In this document: positions 1 through 7,598 of the stretch, piece after piece | Numbering within the stretch: the first letter of the stretch is position 1 | Layout of the letters: each line of letters begins with the position of its first letter | Translations under genes and position numbers: made by a program | From: JBDIAR01 sp039812545 | GTDB lineage: Bacteria; Actinomycetota; Actinomycetes; Actinomycetales; Dermatophilaceae | DNA length: 27,248 nucleotides | Direction: 5' to 3' | NCBI GenBank assembly: GCA_039812545.1 | Contig: JBDIAR010000020.1 | Location: 1-27,248 of the forward strand | Notes under the pieces: model-generated | The model's input: the letters and a program-made list of their open reading frames with translations, nothing else | Databases searched by the model: none | Told to the model about the DNA's origin: nothing

Positions 1-535
1 CTCGGCGCCGCGTGGCGCGGTGAACCGCCGGCCGGCATGAGCAAACCCATGCCCTGCAATGGCGACGAACTGGTCGCCGTCGTGAACCAGGGCGGAGACC
101 CGGCACCGGCCGGACAGGTGAACCCCATCCTGGTGCGCATCGCCACCTCAACCGGACAGGTCACCCGCATGCCGCTGACCGTCCCCCAGTCTCAGCCGCC
201 GCGTACCGATGTCCGACAATGGGCCGCCTCGGCACAGCACGGTCAGCTCCACGACCCTGACCTGGGGCGACGGCCGCGGCGCGCTGTACGCCACGAGCGT
301 CGCCGACGGTGCGACAGCCCTCCTGCGAGGACCACTTCGCGACGTCACCGCCGCCGAAGCCCTCCATTGGGCGTTCGCCGGCGAGCGGGCGTTACTGCTC
401 GACGAATCGGCGGCGAGCCTGATCACCTACACACTGGACGGTCGGGAGATCTCCAGGACCGCCGTTCCCGGCCTCGCGGCCCTACTACGGTCCTCCGGCG
501 AACGGGTCACCGACCTGGCGGCGGTCCACCCATGA
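1..535 (+). pseudogene. C-terminal part of an unrecognised protein, apparent frameshift
   Basis: The gene enters from the left edge. Up to about position 185 the first frame carries GC-rich third positions and a protein-like sequence (DELVAVVNQGG, NPILVRIATSTGQVTRMPL). After that the second frame is coding-like (TLTWGDGRGALYATSVADG, WAFAGERALLLDES, LDGREISRT) and ends at TGA 533-535. The second frame is closed by stops before about 180, so the switch must lie at roughly 180-240. A run of five C at 183-187 is the obvious place: removing one C joins both parts into one open frame. The alternating strand-like pieces with short Gly/Asp turns resemble a beta-propeller or TolB-like repeat protein, but no family is recognised. 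It may be a true frameshift, a decayed gene or a sequencing error. The gene runs convergently into glcF with only 9 bp between stops. Confidence 0.5.
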
Positions 536-544
536 CGCGAAGCA

Positions 545-1837
545 CTACCGCGACAACGGTTTCCCGGCGATCGACGCATCGAGCACCGTTACGATGTGCG
601 CCAGCCCGATCGACCCGCCGAGCCGTTCGACTCCGGACGCCACCTGCATCAGGCAGCCCGGGTTGGATGTCACGAGCCACTGCGCACCCGTCGCCAGGAC
701 GGCGGCCGCCTTGCGGTCCCCGAGTTCGTCGCCGGTTCGGGGATGCAGCACGTTGTAGATCCCGGCCGACCCGCAACAGATATCGCCCTCGGCAATCTCG
801 ACGAGCGTCACGCCCGGTATGCCGCGCAAGAGTTCGCGGGGCTGGCTGCGGATCCGCTGGGCGTGGGCCAGATGGCAGGCGTCGTGGTAGGCGACGGTCA
901 CCGTGAGCGGATGACGCGGCGCCCGCGCTTCGAGTCCCACGAGGAACTCCGACACATCGCGGGTACGGGACGCGAACTCCGCCGCCCGCGCGGCATACCC
1001 GGGTTCGTCGGCGAGGAGTTCGCCGTAATCCTTCATCGTCGACCCGCAGCCCGCGGCATTGACGACGACCGTCTCGACGCCGGCGACCTCAAAGGCGTCG
1101 ATGAGCCGCCGGGCGAACGCGCGCGCGTCGGCGGCATTGCCGTTGTGCACCGAAAGCGCCCCGCAACACCCCTGGCCGGCGGGCGCCACCACGTCGAAAC
1201 CCTCCGCGGCCAACACCCGCGCGGTCGCGGCATTGACCCCCGGGAAGAACTCGCGCTGCACGCACCCCAGCAACATCCCGACCCGCCCACGACGCTCGCC
1301 CACGGCAGCGGTGAACTCCGGCACGACCTCGGCGGTCGCGACGGCCGGCGCCAGCGATTCCAAGGCAGCGAGTCGCGGCGCGATCCGGCGCCACCACTCC
1401 GAGCCACGCAACAGCCGGGACAGACCCGACTTCTGATAGGCCCGTAACGGTCCGCGCAACGCTCGCAGCCGTGCCGGATAGGGGAAGACCGAGAAGATGG
1501 CCCGTCGCAGCGCCACCTCACCCGGCGGCCGGTCGTAACGCCGTTCGACCTGGGCCCGAGTCGCCTCGATGAGCTTGTCGTACTGCACCCCGGACGGGCA
1601 GGCCGTCACACACGCCATACAGCCCAGGCACGCATCGAAGTGCCGCACCATCGCCGCACTCATCGGCGCTCCGCGAAGTCCCTGTTCCATCAAATGGATT
1701 CGACCGCGCGGGGAGTCCATCTCCTGTCCCCACAGCAGATAGGTCGGGCAGGTCGGCAGGCAGAACCCGCAGTGCACACAGTCGGCGACCAAGTCGGCTC
1801 GCGGCGGATTGAGAGCGTCGAAGGCGGGCTCGTCCAT
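545..1837 (-). CDS. glcF: Glycolate oxidase iron-sulfur subunit GlcF
   Basis: A 430-residue iron-sulfur electron-transfer subunit of membrane-associated glycolate dehydrogenase, which passes electrons from the flavin subunits towards quinone. Two 4Fe-4S motifs are visible: Cys20-23-26-30 (CVHCGFCLPTC) and Cys70-73-76-80 (CLGCMACVTAC). Two CCG-type cysteine-rich domains follow, with the signatures GCCGALSVHNGNA, YHDACHLAHAQ and GDICCGSAGIYN. This is the standard GlcF architecture. The ATG at 1837 shares its A with the TGA of glcE (TGATG), a translational-coupling arrangement; an in-frame extension upstream exists but lies inside glcE and lacks homologous features. It is the last gene of aceB-glcD-glcE-glcF. 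The function of the whole complex rests on all three glc genes being adjacent and intact. Confidence 0.93.
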   Translation of the reverse strand: MDEPAFDALNPPRADLVADCVHCGFCLPTCPTYLLWGQEMDSPRGRIHLMEQGLRGAPMSAAMVRHFDACLGCMACVTACPSGVQYDKLIEATRAQVERRYDRPPGEVALRRAIFSVFPYPARLRALRGPLRAYQKSGLSRLLRGSEWWRRIAPRLAALESLAPAVATAEVVPEFTAAVGERRGRVGMLLGCVQREFFPGVNAATARVLAAEGFDVVAPAGQGCCGALSVHNGNAADARAFARRLIDAFEVAGVETVVVNAAGCGSTMKDYGELLADEPGYAARAAEFASRTRDVSEFLVGLEARAPRHPLTVTVAYHDACHLAHAQRIRSQPRELLRGIPGVTLVEIAEGDICCGSAGIYNVLHPRTGDELGDRKAAAVLATGAQWLVTSNPGCLMQVASGVERLGGSIGLAHIVTVLDASIAGKPLSR

Positions 1838-3156
1838 CAGATCCCTCCCACGAAACGCCCGGGCGCGAGGATGCCGCGCGGATCCAACGACTCCTTGATC
1901 CGGCGCATGATCGCCAGCCCCGCCACCGGCCCCCACGGATCGAGAAGAGTCTTCAGTTCCGCCGGCCCGTCGAGCACGACCACGCTGCCGCCGAAGCGGT
2001 GCGCCCGCACCCGCATCACCCCGATCGCGTGCGCCAGCGCCTCCGGAGTCGCCTCAGCCGCCGTCGCCCACAGCACACCCGTACCGGCACTGCCGCGCAC
2101 CCGCCAGCGCAGCCGGTCGCGCTCACTGGCGTGATCGACCGCGTCGAGCACCTCGGCGAGTTCGGCGATCTCGTGCGTGATCTTCACCAGGCAGTCGCGG
2201 CCATCAGCGCGCACATCGACACCCCACCACGCCGGCGCCTCCGACGCCACCCGAGCGGCACCGGCACCGGTCTCATCGAGCAAGCCGGTCACCTGACGAG
2301 CCCCGTCCTCGACTCCGGCCTCGACACCCTGCAGCAGCACCGAGATCTCGCCCCCACCGTCCGGATCCCGGTCGATCTCCAGCGCCGCCGGATAGCACTG
2401 CGAGTGGATGACCCGCTGCACACTCGCCGCCGCGGTCACCGGATCGCCCAGCGGAGCCGTGATCCACCGCCGCGCGGCCGGCATCGGGTGCAGCCGGAAC
2501 GCCACCTGAGTCAGCACCGCAAGCGTCCCGAAACTACCGGTCAACAACTTGCCCAGGTCATACCCCGCGACATTCTTGGCGACCTTCCCGCCGGTGCGCG
2601 CTGCCACCCCGTCGGCCCGCACGAAATGCGCCCCGATCACCAGATCCCGCAGCGCCCCGTGCGACATCCGCAACGGCCCGCTCAGCCCGGTGGCCACCAG
2701 CCCGCCGACCGTACCCGCACGGATCGGATCGACCGCCAGACACTGCCCCTGCGCCGCGAGCGCGTCCTGCAACGCGGCCACCGGCATACCGGCGCCGGCA
2801 ATCGCGACGAACTCCCCAACGCTGTGCTCCACCAAACCGTCCAAAGCGGCCAGGTCGAGCAGGACGTCGAGTCGGCGCGGCGGCATACCCCAGGAGAGTT
2901 TCGTGCCGTGCCCGCGGACCACGACCGCCAGGTCGTATGCCGATGCGATCGTCAGCACCCGACTCACCTGAGCGGCGGTGGCCGGCGCGACGACCAACCG
3001 CGGCACCACCCCGTCCACGTCGTGGCCGGCGCCGACGCTGATCGCATTGTCGACCGCGGAAGCCAATTCGTCGGTCGCGGCCGCCCAACGGGCGGCGTCC
3101 ACGGGCGGATCGGGCATCGGTCCGGGAATCATTCCCGGAACAGTTCCATGAACCAT
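1837..3156 (-). CDS. glcE: Glycolate oxidase FAD-binding subunit GlcE
   Basis: A 439-residue FAD-binding oxidase subunit of glycolate dehydrogenase. The N-terminal PCMH-type FAD domain is recognisable from VVRGHGTKLSWGMPP, the VAIAGAGMPVAALQDALAAQGQ segment, GTVGGLVATGLSGPLRMSHGALRDLVIG and KVAKNVAGYDLGKLLTGSFGTLAVLTQV, the last typical of GlcE. The C-terminal part resembles the FAD-linked oxidase C-terminal domain and ends in LDPRGILAPGRFVGG. The chosen ATG at 3156 overlaps the TGA of glcD by one base (TGATG), and its own TGA overlaps the glcF ATG in the same way, so D, E and F are probably made in fixed ratio. A long upstream in-frame extension is antiparallel to nothing real and only reflects the GC-rich glcD sequence in another frame. 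Confidence 0.9.
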   Translation of the reverse strand: MVHGTVPGMIPGPMPDPPVDAARWAAATDELASAVDNAISVGAGHDVDGVVPRLVVAPATAAQVSRVLTIASAYDLAVVVRGHGTKLSWGMPPRRLDVLLDLAALDGLVEHSVGEFVAIAGAGMPVAALQDALAAQGQCLAVDPIRAGTVGGLVATGLSGPLRMSHGALRDLVIGAHFVRADGVAARTGGKVAKNVAGYDLGKLLTGSFGTLAVLTQVAFRLHPMPAARRWITAPLGDPVTAAASVQRVIHSQCYPAALEIDRDPDGGGEISVLLQGVEAGVEDGARQVTGLLDETGAGAARVASEAPAWWGVDVRADGRDCLVKITHEIAELAEVLDAVDHASERDRLRWRVRGSAGTGVLWATAAEATPEALAHAIGVMRVRAHRFGGSVVVLDGPAELKTLLDPWGPVAGLAIMRRIKESLDPRGILAPGRFVGGI

Positions 3157-4655
3157 CAGAACAGCTCCGCCTTCCCCGCCTCGACCAGCGGATGCGGGCC
3201 CGTTCCGCGCCCCGGACGTTCCCCGCACAGCCGCGGCGTCGGAAAGATCTTGCCGGGGTTCGAAATCGACGTCGGGTCGAATGCGCAGCGCACGAGTTGC
3301 ATGGTGTCCAGCGAGGGTTCGTCGAACATCTTGGCCATGAAGGCCGCCTTCTCCGAACCGACGCCGTGCTCCCCCGTGATCGACCCCCCGAGGTCGATGC
3401 ACAACTGGAGGATCGCCGCCGAAACCTCCTCGGCCCGCTCGGCCGCCCCCTCGACGTCGTCGTCGAACAACACCAGCGGGTGCAGATTGCCGTCCCCCGC
3501 GTGGAACACATTCGCCACCCGCACACCGCCGGCCGCGGCCAACTCGGCGATCCGCACCAGCACCTCCGCGAGCCTGGTCCGCGGGATGACCCCGTCCTGC
3601 ACGAGATAGTCCGGGCTGATCCGACCGACCGCCGCGAACGCCGACTTGCGGCCCTTCCAGAACAACGCCCGCTCGGCGTCGTCCTTGGCGATCCGAATCT
3701 CGAAAGCCCCGCGCCCCAGGCACATTCGCTCGACCTCGGCGAACTCCGCCTCGACCTGCGCGGCCGGACCGTCCAACTCCACGATGAGCACCGTGACCGC
3801 CCCCGCCGGGTACCCGCACGACGTGGCGGCCTCGGCAGCCTCGATCGCCAACGCATCCATCATCTCGATGGCCGCCGGAACACACCCGGAGCCGATGATG
3901 TCCGACACCGCGTCCGCCCCCGCCTCGACCGAGTCGAAGGCCGCGAGCAGGGTTCGCACACTCTGCGGCAACCGGGTCAAGCGCACCGTGACCTCGGTCG
4001 CGATGCCGAGCGTCCCCTCCGAACCCACGAGTGCCCCGAGCAGGTCGTACCCCGGCGGATCGGGCGCCTTGCCGCCCACCGCGACGGTCGCACCGTCCGG
4101 GCTGATCCACGTCAGCCCCGTGACATGCCCGGCGGTGAAGCCGTACTTCAGGCAGTGCGCCCCGCCGGAGTTCTCCCCGACATTCCCGCCGATCGAACAC
4201 ACCTGCTGGCTCGACGGATCCGGCGCGAAGTAGTAACCATCCGGCCGGGTCCGGTTGGTCAGCTGGAGGTTGATGACACCTGGTTCCACGACGGCCCGCT
4301 GGTTGGGGATGTCGATCTCCACGATCCGCCGCATCCGGGTCGTGACGATGAGAACCCCCTCGGCGTGCGGCAGCGCGCCCCCCGACAGGCCCGTGCCCGA
4401 CCCGCGGGCGACAAAGGGTATGCCGTGCAGGTGACAGAGCCGCACGACGGCGACGAGTTGCGCGGTCGTCTCCGGGATCACCACCAGGGCCGGAACGACC
4501 TTGTACTGAGCCAGCCCGTCGCACTCGTAGGTGGCCAGTTCGACCGGGTCGGTGACGACCCCGCCCCGGCCCAGGACGGGCAGCAGCAGGGGCACGAGCG
4601 AAACGGCCGACGATGGAGACGGGACCGGCGCATGGGCCGGCGACTCACCGTACAT
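3156..4655 (-). CDS. glcD: Glycolate oxidase FAD-linked subunit GlcD
   Basis: A 499-residue flavoprotein that oxidises glycolate (possibly also D-lactate) to glyoxylate. The PCMH FAD-binding domain carries ARGSGTGLSGGALP (from about residue 83) and SIGGNVGENSGGAHCLKYG, with YDLLGALVGSEGTLGIATE further on. The C-terminal FAD oxidase domain has ANVFHAGDGNLHPLVLFD and ITGEHGVGSEKAAFM, and ends with the common DPTSISNPGKIFPTP. The ATG at 4655 is chosen because the minus strand carries GAAGGAG about seven bases before it; a start eight codons further upstream has no comparable site. It lies 53 bp downstream of aceB and overlaps glcE, so it is probably co-transcribed with malate synthase. D-lactate dehydrogenases share the fold, but the neighbouring glcE, glcF and aceB favour glycolate. 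Confidence 0.92.
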   Translation of the reverse strand: MYGESPAHAPVPSPSSAVSLVPLLLPVLGRGGVVTDPVELATYECDGLAQYKVVPALVVIPETTAQLVAVVRLCHLHGIPFVARGSGTGLSGGALPHAEGVLIVTTRMRRIVEIDIPNQRAVVEPGVINLQLTNRTRPDGYYFAPDPSSQQVCSIGGNVGENSGGAHCLKYGFTAGHVTGLTWISPDGATVAVGGKAPDPPGYDLLGALVGSEGTLGIATEVTVRLTRLPQSVRTLLAAFDSVEAGADAVSDIIGSGCVPAAIEMMDALAIEAAEAATSCGYPAGAVTVLIVELDGPAAQVEAEFAEVERMCLGRGAFEIRIAKDDAERALFWKGRKSAFAAVGRISPDYLVQDGVIPRTRLAEVLVRIAELAAAGGVRVANVFHAGDGNLHPLVLFDDDVEGAAERAEEVSAAILQLCIDLGGSITGEHGVGSEKAAFMAKMFDEPSLDTMQLVRCAFDPTSISNPGKIFPTPRLCGERPGRGTGPHPLVEAGKAELF

Positions 4656-4708
4656 GGCGGACTCCTTCGACCGGGCCAACCGCGACCCACGCGGGCGGTG
4701 TCCTCACG

Positions 4709-6313
4709 CTACGGCATACGCTCGTATGCCGGGAGGGTGAGGAAGTCGACGAACTCCTCCGCCACGGCCACCTCGACGAAGAGGTCGCGGGCCTGCGCAT
4801 ACGCCGACCGGCCGCCGGGAAGCGCGTCCAGTTCCTCCCCGACGAGCCGCTCCACGAGTTCCCGGGTGACCGTCTCGCCGGTGTCCAGCGTGACCTCGGA
4901 GTGGATCCACTGCCACACCTGGCTGCGCGAGATCTCCGCGGTCGCCGCGTCCTCCATGAGGTTGTTGATGCCGACGGCGCCGTTGCCGGCGAGCCAGGCG
5001 TGCAGGTACTGGATCCCGACGGAGATATTGCCGCGCAGCCCGGCCTCGGTCATCGTCCCGGGGGTATCGCCGAGGGCGAGCAGGTCGTCCGCGCTGACGG
5101 CGACGTCCTCGCGCAACCGGTCCAACTGGTTGACCCGCCCGTCGCCGGCCGCCTCAAAGGTCCGACTGAAGACCTGCGTGCACAACTCGACCATCCCCGG
5201 GTGGGCCACCCACGAGCCGTCGAAACCGTCCTGCGCCTCGCGGGTCTTGTCGGCGGTCACCTTGGCGAACGCCTCCTCGTTGACCACCGGATCCCTGCTC
5301 GGGATGAAGGCTGCCATCCCGCCGATGGCGCTGGCCCCCCGCTTGTGGCAGGTGCGCACGAGAAGTTCGGTGTAGGCGCGCATGAACGGCGCGGTCATCG
5401 TCACCTGGTTGCGGTCCGGGAGCAGGAACGCCGCACCCTTGGTGCGCGTCTTCTTGATCGCCGAGAACAGGTAGTCCCAGCGGCCGGCGTTCAGCCCGCT
5501 GGAGTGATCGCGCAGTTCGTAGAGGATCTCCTCCATTTCGAATGCCGCCGGGAAGGTCTCGATGAGGCAGGTCGCCCTGATCGTGCCCTGCGGTATGCCG
5601 AGGTAGTCCTGGGCGAAGACGAACACGTCGTTCCACAGCCGCGCCTCGAACCGGGACTCCATCTTGGGCAGGTAGAAGTACGGGCCCTTCCCCTTCTCGA
5701 TCAGCGCCTTCGCATTGTGGAAGAAGTGCAGGCCGAAGTCGGTGAGACTGCCGGAGGTCGGCTCCCCGTCCACGGTGATGTGCTTCTCCGGCAGATGCCA
5801 GCCGCGCGGGCGCACGACGATGGTCGTGGCCGCCGGGTCGCCCTGCGGGACGGTCACGGCATACGCCTTGCCCTCCGGGCTGGTGAAGGCGAGCGCTCCG
5901 GCAACGGCGTCGCGCAGGTTGAGTTGGCCCTCGACGACGTTCTCCCACATCGGGGTGTTGGCGTCCTCCAGGTCGGCGAGCCAGACCCGCGCGCCGGAGT
6001 TGAGCGCATTGATGCTCATCTTCGTCTCGGTCGGGCCGGTGATCTCGCACCGTCGATCGACCAGGCCGGGCGCGAGCGGCGCGACCCGCCAGTCCGGATC
6101 GGCCCGCACCTGCTCGGTTTCGGGGGAGAAGTCGAAGAGGGCGCCGTTGACCAGGGCCGCATAGCGGGCGTTGCGGGCGGCCAGCAGTTCACGACGGGTC
6201 GGGTCGAAGCGGCGATGGAGTTCGCCGAGGAAGGTGAGCGCCTCGGGCGTGAGGATCTCGTCGTACCGGCGGTTCATCGGTCCGGTCACCTGGGCCGGTT
6301 GCGGCTGCGTCAT
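4709..6313 (-). CDS. aceB: Malate synthase A
   Basis: A 534-residue malate synthase that condenses glyoxylate with acetyl-CoA to malate. Family segments include EITGPTETKMSINALNSGA, WLADLEDANTPMWENVVEGQ, FYLPKMESRFEARLWNDVF, TIRATCLIETFPAAFEMEEILYELRDHSSGLNAGRWDY, and a C-terminal FLTLPAYE-type ending. The length matches the short A form rather than the roughly 720-residue G form. The ATG at 6313 is preferred over an in-frame GTG at 6322 because GGAGG sits nine bases before the ATG but touches the GTG. The usual partner, isocitrate lyase, is not next to it; instead glcDEF follow 53 bp downstream, so this copy probably serves glycolate-derived glyoxylate. The end of the gene holds two copies of the GGCATAC/GTATGCC motif (4713-4730). 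Confidence 0.95.
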   Translation of the reverse strand: MTQPQPAQVTGPMNRRYDEILTPEALTFLGELHRRFDPTRRELLAARNARYAALVNGALFDFSPETEQVRADPDWRVAPLAPGLVDRRCEITGPTETKMSINALNSGARVWLADLEDANTPMWENVVEGQLNLRDAVAGALAFTSPEGKAYAVTVPQGDPAATTIVVRPRGWHLPEKHITVDGEPTSGSLTDFGLHFFHNAKALIEKGKGPYFYLPKMESRFEARLWNDVFVFAQDYLGIPQGTIRATCLIETFPAAFEMEEILYELRDHSSGLNAGRWDYLFSAIKKTRTKGAAFLLPDRNQVTMTAPFMRAYTELLVRTCHKRGASAIGGMAAFIPSRDPVVNEEAFAKVTADKTREAQDGFDGSWVAHPGMVELCTQVFSRTFEAAGDGRVNQLDRLREDVAVSADDLLALGDTPGTMTEAGLRGNISVGIQYLHAWLAGNGAVGINNLMEDAATAEISRSQVWQWIHSEVTLDTGETVTRELVERLVGEELDALPGGRSAYAQARDLFVEVAVAEEFVDFLTLPAYERMP

Positions 6314-6375
6314 CGAGTCCACCCTCCGTTGCGTCGCTGCGGTTCCAGCAGGTTAGCAGGGGGTGAGCGGACCGA

Positions 6376-7377
6376 TCAGCCCAGCAGCTGGGGAACGGTG
6401 ACGAATCTGTAACCGCGAGAACGTAATCCGTCGATCATGCTCGGCAGGGCGGCCGCATCGAGTGTCGTGTGGTCGGTGGGGTGCGACCCGACGTGCATCA
6501 GGACGATCTCGCCGGGACGCGCATTCGCCAGGACTTTGGCCGTGATCCCCGCCGCAGTGATCCCGCCCGAGGTGCCCTTCCAACCGAGGGTGTCCACGGT
6601 CCACCGAATCGGCACATAGCACTCCTGATTGGCCAACCCGATGACCCGCGCATCGACCGCGCCGAACGGGAACCGGAACAGCGGTGCGGTGGCGACCCCG
6701 GTGACCGATTCGATCTCCGCGGCACCGCGCCTGATCTGATCCACGACACCGCTGTTGGACAGTTTCGTCAGGTCCGGGTGGGTGTCCGTGTGGTTGCCGA
6801 CCGGGTATGCCGCTGCGATCCGCCGGGCCAGGTCGGGGTATGCGCGGACGAAGGCTCCGGTGAGGAAGAACGTCCCGACCGCACCCTTGCTCTTGAGGGT
6901 GGCCAAGATCGAGGGGACGGCGTCGCCATTGGCGCCCGCGTCGAAGGTGAGGGCGACGACCTTCTCGGTAGTGGGCAATGTCGCCAGGTCGGCGCCGGAG
7001 TGGCGGCCGGTCGTGGCGCAGGCCGACGAGGCGCCGCCGGTCGGGGCCGTCCTCGTCGGGGTTGGCGTCGTCGGGGTTGGCGTCGTCGGGGTTGGCGTCG
7101 TCGGGGTTAGCTTCGTCGGAGCCGGCATCGACGTGGCGTGCGTCGTCGGGGCCGGAATCGACGTGGCGTGCGTCGTCGGGGCGTGCGTGGTGGGGGCCGG
7201 TGCCGTCGAGGTCGGTTGGGACGTGGGGGAGGTCGAGCTCGACGGCACCGGGGTCCGCGTCGTCACCCGGGTAGCTGCACTAGGGGCGGCCGGTTCACGA
7301 GAAACGGAACCGGGGCTACACCCGAGGGTGGACAGCACCGCGAGAAGAGCGGTGATCACACCACCTCTGCTTCGCAT
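6376..7377 (-). CDS. Lipoprotein polysaccharide deacetylase (NodB domain)
   Basis: A 333-residue probable exported carbohydrate esterase family 4 enzyme. The N terminus is a signal sequence ending in TLGC (Cys20), an imperfect lipobox. A Thr/Pro/Ala-rich linker of about 100 residues (21-120) follows, built from APTTHATS and TPTTP repeats. The NodB domain starts near residue 140: TFDAG (motif 1, Asp146), NHTDTH (His196 and His200, metal ligands), RFPFG (235-239), DTLGWKG and LMHVGS. TFDAG instead of TFDDG is common in actinobacterial members, so activity is expected, probably removing acetyl groups from peptidoglycan or a surface polysaccharide. The ATG at 7377 is preceded by AGGAGG at ideal spacing; earlier in-frame codons run into the divergent gene. 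It is transcribed towards aceB, 62 bp away, but a functional link is not evident. Confidence 0.85.
   Translation of the reverse strand: MRSRGGVITALLAVLSTLGCSPGSVSREPAAPSAATRVTTRTPVPSSSTSPTSQPTSTAPAPTTHAPTTHATSIPAPTTHATSMPAPTKLTPTTPTPTTPTPTTPTPTRTAPTGGASSACATTGRHSGADLATLPTTEKVVALTFDAGANGDAVPSILATLKSKGAVGTFFLTGAFVRAYPDLARRIAAAYPVGNHTDTHPDLTKLSNSGVVDQIRRGAAEIESVTGVATAPLFRFPFGAVDARVIGLANQECYVPIRWTVDTLGWKGTSGGITAAGITAKVLANARPGEIVLMHVGSHPTDHTTLDAAALPSMIDGLRSRGYRFVTVPQLLG
7055..7180. repeat. Tandem repeats encoding the deacetylase Thr/Pro linker
   Basis: Three exact 15-bp units (GTCGGGGTTGGCGTC on the plus strand) occupy 7055-7099, with a diverged fourth unit at 7100-7114. Beside them, two 30-bp units at 7121-7150 and 7151-7180 differ by a single base. 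Read on the minus strand they encode TPTTP and APTTHATS-type segments of the extracellular linker. Such arrays change length easily by slippage, so linker length may vary between strains. Confidence 0.9.
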
Positions 7378-7469
7378 GGCTTCCTCCTGTCGACGACGCA
7401 CTCCGATGACGCACGACCCGGCATACCGGTTGCCCCGCCAGGACAACCAACCAGTTAAGGCAACCAGAC

Positions 7470-7501
7470 AACCCGGCCAGGCAACCCGGCCAGGCAACCC
7501 G
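7470..7501. repeat. 13-bp direct repeat in the divergent promoter region
   Basis: The unit AACCCGGCCAGGC occurs twice head to tail (7470-7482 and 7483-7495), followed by a partial third copy (AACCCG). It lies in the 221-bp region between the divergent deacetylase and secreted hydrolase genes. No function can be assigned; it may simply be a slippage array or a spaced binding site. Confidence 0.7.
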
Positions 7502-7530
7502 ACCGGAACGAGGCGCCGGGCCGTTACGGG

Positions 7531-7581
7531 TTGACGTGGGGTCACTCCCGGTGGACCGTGGAGATGGTCCGAGCGCTCCCA
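7531..7581 (+). promoter_or_regulatory. Candidate promoter and CebR/LacI-like operator before the secreted hydrolase
   Basis: TTGACG at 7531-7536 is a good -35 candidate, but the -10 position about 17 bases on (GACCGT) is weak. At 7568-7581 lies TCCGAGCGCTCCCA, whose reverse complement TGGGAGCGCTCGGA matches 12 of 14 positions of the actinobacterial CebR box TGGGAGCGCTCCCA. It sits immediately before the ribosome binding site AGGAGG (7587-7592) of the gene starting at 7599. Repression by a LacI-family sugar regulator is inferred; no such regulator gene is present in the window. Confidence 0.4.
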
Positions 7582-7598
7582 CCGACAGGAGGCGTCTG

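Noticed and set aside
1837..4524. An 895-codon open frame on the minus strand
   Set aside because: Only its last 439 codons are real (glcE). The upstream part lies in the wrong frame of glcD, has Arg/Gly-rich translation and no family features; the TGATG junction at 3156 marks the true start.
3192..5375. A 727-codon open frame on the plus strand
   Set aside because: Antisense to glcD and aceB, very rich in Arg, His and Asp as typical of complementary frames in GC-rich genes, with no recognisable domain.
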